From contig CAJJBZ010000008.1 in NCBI GenBank assembly GCA_905182535.1, positions 62,001 to 126,000 on the forward strand: a stretch of DNA of 64,000 nucleotides, read 5' to 3'. The notes below the pieces were generated by a model. The model had not been told where the DNA came from and did not search any database. It saw nothing but the letters and a program-made list of their open reading frames with translations. Below are positions 60,945-64,000 of this stretch, piece by piece. Positions within the stretch are counted from its first letter, which is position 1. The number at the start of each line of letters is the position of its first letter. The stretch comes from an uncultured Planktomarina sp. GTDB lineage: Bacteria; Pseudomonadota; Alphaproteobacteria; Rhodobacterales; Rhodobacteraceae. The position numbers and the translations under genes were made by a program.

Positions 60945-61850
60945 ATGAACACTCCAAAATCATTCCAAGAGATTATTTTGCGCCTTCAAACCTACTGGGC
61001 TGAGCAGGGATGTGCGATACTGCAACCCTACGATATGGAGGTTGGTGCAGGAACTTTTCATCCAGCCACAACGCTGCGGGCTTTGGGCCCAAAGCCTTGG
61101 GCTGCGGCTTATGTCCAACCATCTCGACGGCCGACTGATGGACGCTATGGTGAGAACCCCAACCGATTGCAGCATTATTACCAATATCAGGTTTTGATCA
61201 AACCTATGATCTATATCTACAAGATCTTTACTTGGGTCAAAGCCTTCCATGTTATGGCTCTGCATGACATACGCTTTGTGGAGGATGATTGGGAAAGCCC
61301 AACGCTCGGAGCTTGGGGGCTTGGCTGGGAAGTTTGGTGTGATGGCATGGAAGTATCGCAGTTCACCTATTTTCAGCAGGTGGGGGGGCATGATTGCCAC
61401 CCGATTTCTGGGGAGCTGACCTATGGTCTGGAGCGTTTGGCAATGTATGTCCTAGGTGTGGATCACGTGATGGCTATGCCGTTTAATGATCCATCAGCAA
61501 CAATTCCATTAACTTATGGTGATATTTTCAAGCAGACTGAGGAAGAATATGCCCGATGGAATTTCGATGTCGCCAATACCGAGGTGCTGCTACGTCAATT
61601 CGAAGAAGCGGAAGCGGAATGTAAAAACATCCTAGCACAGGATCATATGGATCCGAAAACTGGGAAACGCATTATTATGGTGCACCCTGCTTATGACCAA
61701 TGCATCAAGGCTAGCCATATGTTTAATCTTTTGGATGCGCGTGGCATTATATCGGTGACTGAACGGCAGGCTTATATTGGCCGTGTTAGGACTTTAGCGA
61801 CGAAATGTGCGGATGCCTTTGTGCAAACTGCAGCGGCAGGGGCGGTCTAA
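60945..61850 (+). CDS. glyQ: glycine--tRNA ligase alpha subunit (locally shifted frame)
   Basis: Alpha subunit of the heterotetrameric GlyRS. About 301 residues: [90 protein letters not shown] and [26 protein letters not shown] 60945 is chosen by homology and TGAGGA upstream. Between LIKP and LHDIRF (about 61203-61250) the protein reads [18 protein letters not shown]; an alternative frame there contains QDLYLG, the family sequence. So two compensating indels probably scramble about 15 residues, with some bases lost. Confidence 0.93.
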   Translation: MNTPKSFQEIILRLQTYWAEQGCAILQPYDMEVGAGTFHPATTLRALGPKPWAAAYVQPSRRPTDGRYGENPNRLQHYYQYQVLIKPMIYIYKIFTWVKAFHVMALHDIRFVEDDWESPTLGAWGLGWEVWCDGMEVSQFTYFQQVGGHDCHPISGELTYGLERLAMYVLGVDHVMAMPFNDPSATIPLTYGDIFKQTEEEYARWNFDVANTEVLLRQFEEAEAECKNILAQDHMDPKTGKRIIMVHPAYDQCIKASHMFNLLDARGIISVTERQAYIGRVRTLATKCADAFVQTAAAGAV

Positions 61851-62368
61851 TGGCCGTAAGTGGAAAATTGGTAAGTGGTGGTATTTTGGGAATTACAGCA
61901 GCCTTTGGGTTCGGTGTATATTACGCGCAGGTCTACGGCTATTATGAAACACTATCGCAGGGTGAAGTGGCCTTAACCTCGGTTATGAGTGGCGTACCCG
62001 AGCGCATTCCTGTGTCAACCTTTGAGGGTATCGACGCTGACAGCAGCCCAATCCGCTATCGAGCGTGCTTTAAGACCCCACTGAGTACAGCGCTTTTGAC
62101 TGAGACTTTCACTACCATTACCAAATTTGAGCCCCGCAACGCCCCAGATTGGTTTAGCTGTTTCGACGCAAATCAAATCGGTGAAGATTTGAAGACTGGT
62201 TTGGCAACGGCCTATATGGGTGAGGCTAATTTTGAGTTTGGTATCGACCGTATTGTTGCGATTTATGATGATGGTCGCGGTTTTGTGTGGCATCAAATTA
62301 ATGACTGTGGTGATAAGCTTTACGATGGCTCGCAGGCCTCTGAAAATTGCCCGGAAAGGGATCAATAA
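61850..62368 (+). CDS. DUF6446-type protein between glyQ and glyS
   Basis: 172 residues with an N-terminal membrane anchor (SGKLVSGGILGITAAFGFGVYYAQVYGYYE) and a periplasmic domain containing YRACFKTPLS and PDWFSCFDANQIGEDL. Two Cys pairs may form disulfides. Similar proteins of unknown function occupy this place in Rhodobacteraceae. ATG 61850 overlaps the glyQ stop (TAATG) and its stop overlaps the glyS ATG (TAATG), so it is coupled to both subunits. Confidence 0.8.
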   Translation: MAVSGKLVSGGILGITAAFGFGVYYAQVYGYYETLSQGEVALTSVMSGVPERIPVSTFEGIDADSSPIRYRACFKTPLSTALLTETFTTITKFEPRNAPDWFSCFDANQIGEDLKTGLATAYMGEANFEFGIDRIVAIYDDGRGFVWHQINDCGDKLYDGSQASENCPERDQ

Positions 62369-64000
62369 TGGCTGATCTTCTCATTGAATTATTTTCGGAA
62401 GAAGTTCCTGCTGACTTACAGGCGCAGGCAGCTGAAAACCTCAAGAAGCTGATGACTGATGGGATGGTTGATGCAGGTTTAACCTATGCCAGTGCAGCTG
62501 CTTTCCATACTCCACGCCGATTAACATTGGCTGTTGAAGGGCTGCTTGATGCCAGCCCTACGGTTCAAGAGGAGCGTAAAGGCCCGAAGGTTGGCGCACC
62601 GGAACAAGCGATCCAAGGATTTTTGCGCGGTGCGAGTGTGACTATGGCGGATCTTGAGATTCGTGACGATAAAAAGGGCCAAGTTTATTTTGCCAAAATA
62701 ACTAAGCCTGGCCGTACAGCCACGGAAATAGTGGCTGATACGTTAGAGTTTACAATTAGGAACTTCCCTTGGCCAAAATCCATGCGCTGGGGCAGTGGTA
62801 GCCTGCGTTGGGTGAGGCCTTTACAGTCTATTTTGTGCCTTTTGTCCAATGAGACTGAAGCCCAAATTGTGCCAGTCAAAGTTGATGGGATTTCAGCCAG
62901 CAACGTCACAAGAGGCCATCGCTTTATGGCTCCAGATAGCTTTGTGGTCAATGGATTTGACGATTATGAAACAAAACTGAAGCGTGCTAAGGTGATATTG
63001 CGTGCCGAAGAGCGCAGTGCTGCAATCTGGCAGGACGCGACCAACCAAGCCTTTGCTTTGGGATATGATCTTGTCGAAGATTCCAGTCTTTTGGTGGAGG
63101 TGTCGGGGCTTGTGGAATGGCCTGTTGTTTTGCTTGGCCAAATTGATAATGATTTCCTAGGTTTGCCGCCGGAGGTACTAAAAACCTCAATGAGGGAACA
63201 CCAAAAGTTTTTCTCGGTGTCGAACGCTAAAACTGGACGCATTGAACGGTTTGTGACGGTGGCGAATGTAGAGACTGTTGATCAGGGTGCAACTATCTTG
63301 AAAGGTAACCAAAAAGTGCTTGCGGCACGCTTAGCTGATGCCAAATTCTTTTGGGAAAATGATCTACGCGAAGCGAAAGCTGGTATGCTCAAATGGCAAA
63401 TAACCTTAAATAATGTTACTTTCCACAATAAACTTGGTAGCCAATCTGAGCGCATCAAACGTATAGCTGCTTTGGCATACAAATTGGCACCTGTGGTTGG
63501 GGCCGATGCTGATATGGCTGAGAAGGCTGCTTTGATAGCGAAGGCAGATTTAAGCTCTGAGATGGTATACGAATTCCCAGAACTACAAGGTTTGATGGGA
63601 CGGTATTACGCATTGGAGGCCGGCATGGGGCTGGATATTGCAATGGCTTGTGAGGAGCATTATGCGCCCTTAGGACCTTCTGATAACGTACCTACTGCAC
63701 CGGTTTCCGTTGCCGTAGCGCTTGCCGACAAGCTCGACATGCTTATTGGCTTTTGGGCTATTAATGAAAAACCAACAGGATCGAAAGATCCCTTTGCACT
63801 GCGTCGTGCGGCTTTGGGTGTTATCCGGTTGATCATGGAAAATCAGCTGGCATTGCCTTTGGCCGGAATACTGACGCCTGCAGATGTTGGTGCTGGTGCT
63901 ACTGATTTACTCGGATTTTTTCAAGATCGTCTCAAAGGCTTTTTGCGCGACCAAGGCCTTCGCTATGACGTGATCGATGCCTGTATCGCGATGCCGGGTA
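62368..64000 (+). CDS. glyS: glycine--tRNA ligase beta subunit (3' end outside window)
   Basis: The frame is open from ATG 62368 to the window edge, about 544 residues of an expected about 700. MADLLIELFSEEVPADLQAQAA, FHTPRRLTL, KGPKVGAPEQAIQGFLRG, RNFPWPKSMRWGSG, RFVRPLQ-like RWVRPLQSILCL, SMREHQKFFSV, DAKFFWENDL and ALADKLDMLIGFW are typical. The C-terminal anticodon-binding domain is cut off. No frameshift in the visible portion. Confidence 0.95.
   Translation, partial: MADLLIELFSEEVPADLQAQAAENLKKLMTDGMVDAGLTYASAAAFHTPRRLTLAVEGLLDASPTVQEERKGPKVGAPEQAIQGFLRGASVTMADLEIRDDKKGQVYFAKITKPGRTATEIVADTLEFTIRNFPWPKSMRWGSGSLRWVRPLQSILCLLSNETEAQIVPVKVDGISASNVTRGHRFMAPDSFVVNGFDDYETKLKRAKVILRAEERSAAIWQDATNQAFALGYDLVEDSSLLVEVSGLVEWPVVLLGQIDNDFLGLPPEVLKTSMREHQKFFSVSNAKTGRIERFVTVANVETVDQGATILKGNQKVLAARLADAKFFWENDLREAKAGMLKWQITLNNVTFHNKLGSQSERIKRIAALAYKLAPVVGADADMAEKAALIAKADLSSEMVYEFPELQGLMGRYYALEAGMGLDIAMACEEHYAPLGPSDNVPTAPVSVAVALADKLDMLIGFWAINEKPTGSKDPFALRRAALGVIRLIMENQLALPLAGILTPADVGAGATDLLGFFQDRLKGFLRDQGLRYDVIDACIAMPG

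Overview
The window looks like chromosome from a marine alphaproteobacterium of the Roseobacter group (Rhodobacteraceae). The evidence is GcrA, a pta-soeABC sulfite-oxidation block, a DUF6446-type gene between glyQ and glyS, a class II histone-deacetylase-like gene, methylmalonyl-CoA genes and moderate GC. The genus is not determined; a streamlined pelagic relative is an inference. I see no rRNA, tRNA, CRISPR, prophage or insertion sequence.

Layout. 1-5.3 kb: end of pta, then soeA, soeB and soeC (acetyl-phosphate to acetyl-CoA plus sulfite to sulfate, the lower half of C2-sulfonate breakdown). 5.3-11 kb: tdk, arsH, carB and a decayed Lrp/AsnC regulator. 11-20.5 kb: aspS, methylmalonyl-CoA epimerase, small membrane proteins, nitroreductase, histone-deacetylase-like enzyme, a metalloprotease-like lipoprotein, rimO, gcrA and an orphan ABC-2 permease. 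20.5-29.2 kb: argD-argF behind a probable arginine leader-peptide attenuator, then gnd, hrpB and meaB. 29.3-38 kb: rpmB, lepA, a PhnA-like zinc-ribbon protein, glyA, nadK and prpE. 39.2-43.8 kb: a tight nucleoside-salvage operon, cdd-deoA-deoB-add-upp. 44.9-52.3 kb: acyl-CoA synthetase, EamA transporter, fadJ, thiolase, GST and a MerR regulator, a fatty-acid-oxidation neighbourhood. 52.3-53.4 kb: ruins of a manganese/heavy-metal exporter beside a Fur/Mur-like palindrome. 53.5-64 kb: two PaaI-type thioesterases, a MATE pump, pyrD, a secreted 5'-nucleotidase, an inactive-looking trypsin-like protein, and glyQ-DUF6446-glyS, cut off by the window end.

Main caveat. At least 20 single-base indels interrupt otherwise well-conserved genes, including carB, nadK, lepA, pyrD and probably glyQ. 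Most fall in short homopolymer runs and each is repaired by adding or removing one base. This is the pattern of an error-prone read technology, so I annotate these as intact genes with suspected sequencing frameshifts. Two loci, the Lrp regulator and the manganese exporter, carry more damage and are called pseudogenes.

The most interesting biological signals are the arginine-rich leader ORF with terminator ahead of argDF, a MerR promoter with a 19-bp spacer and internal dyad, the Fur/Mur-like palindrome next to the broken exporter, and two protease-fold proteins that have lost catalytic residues.
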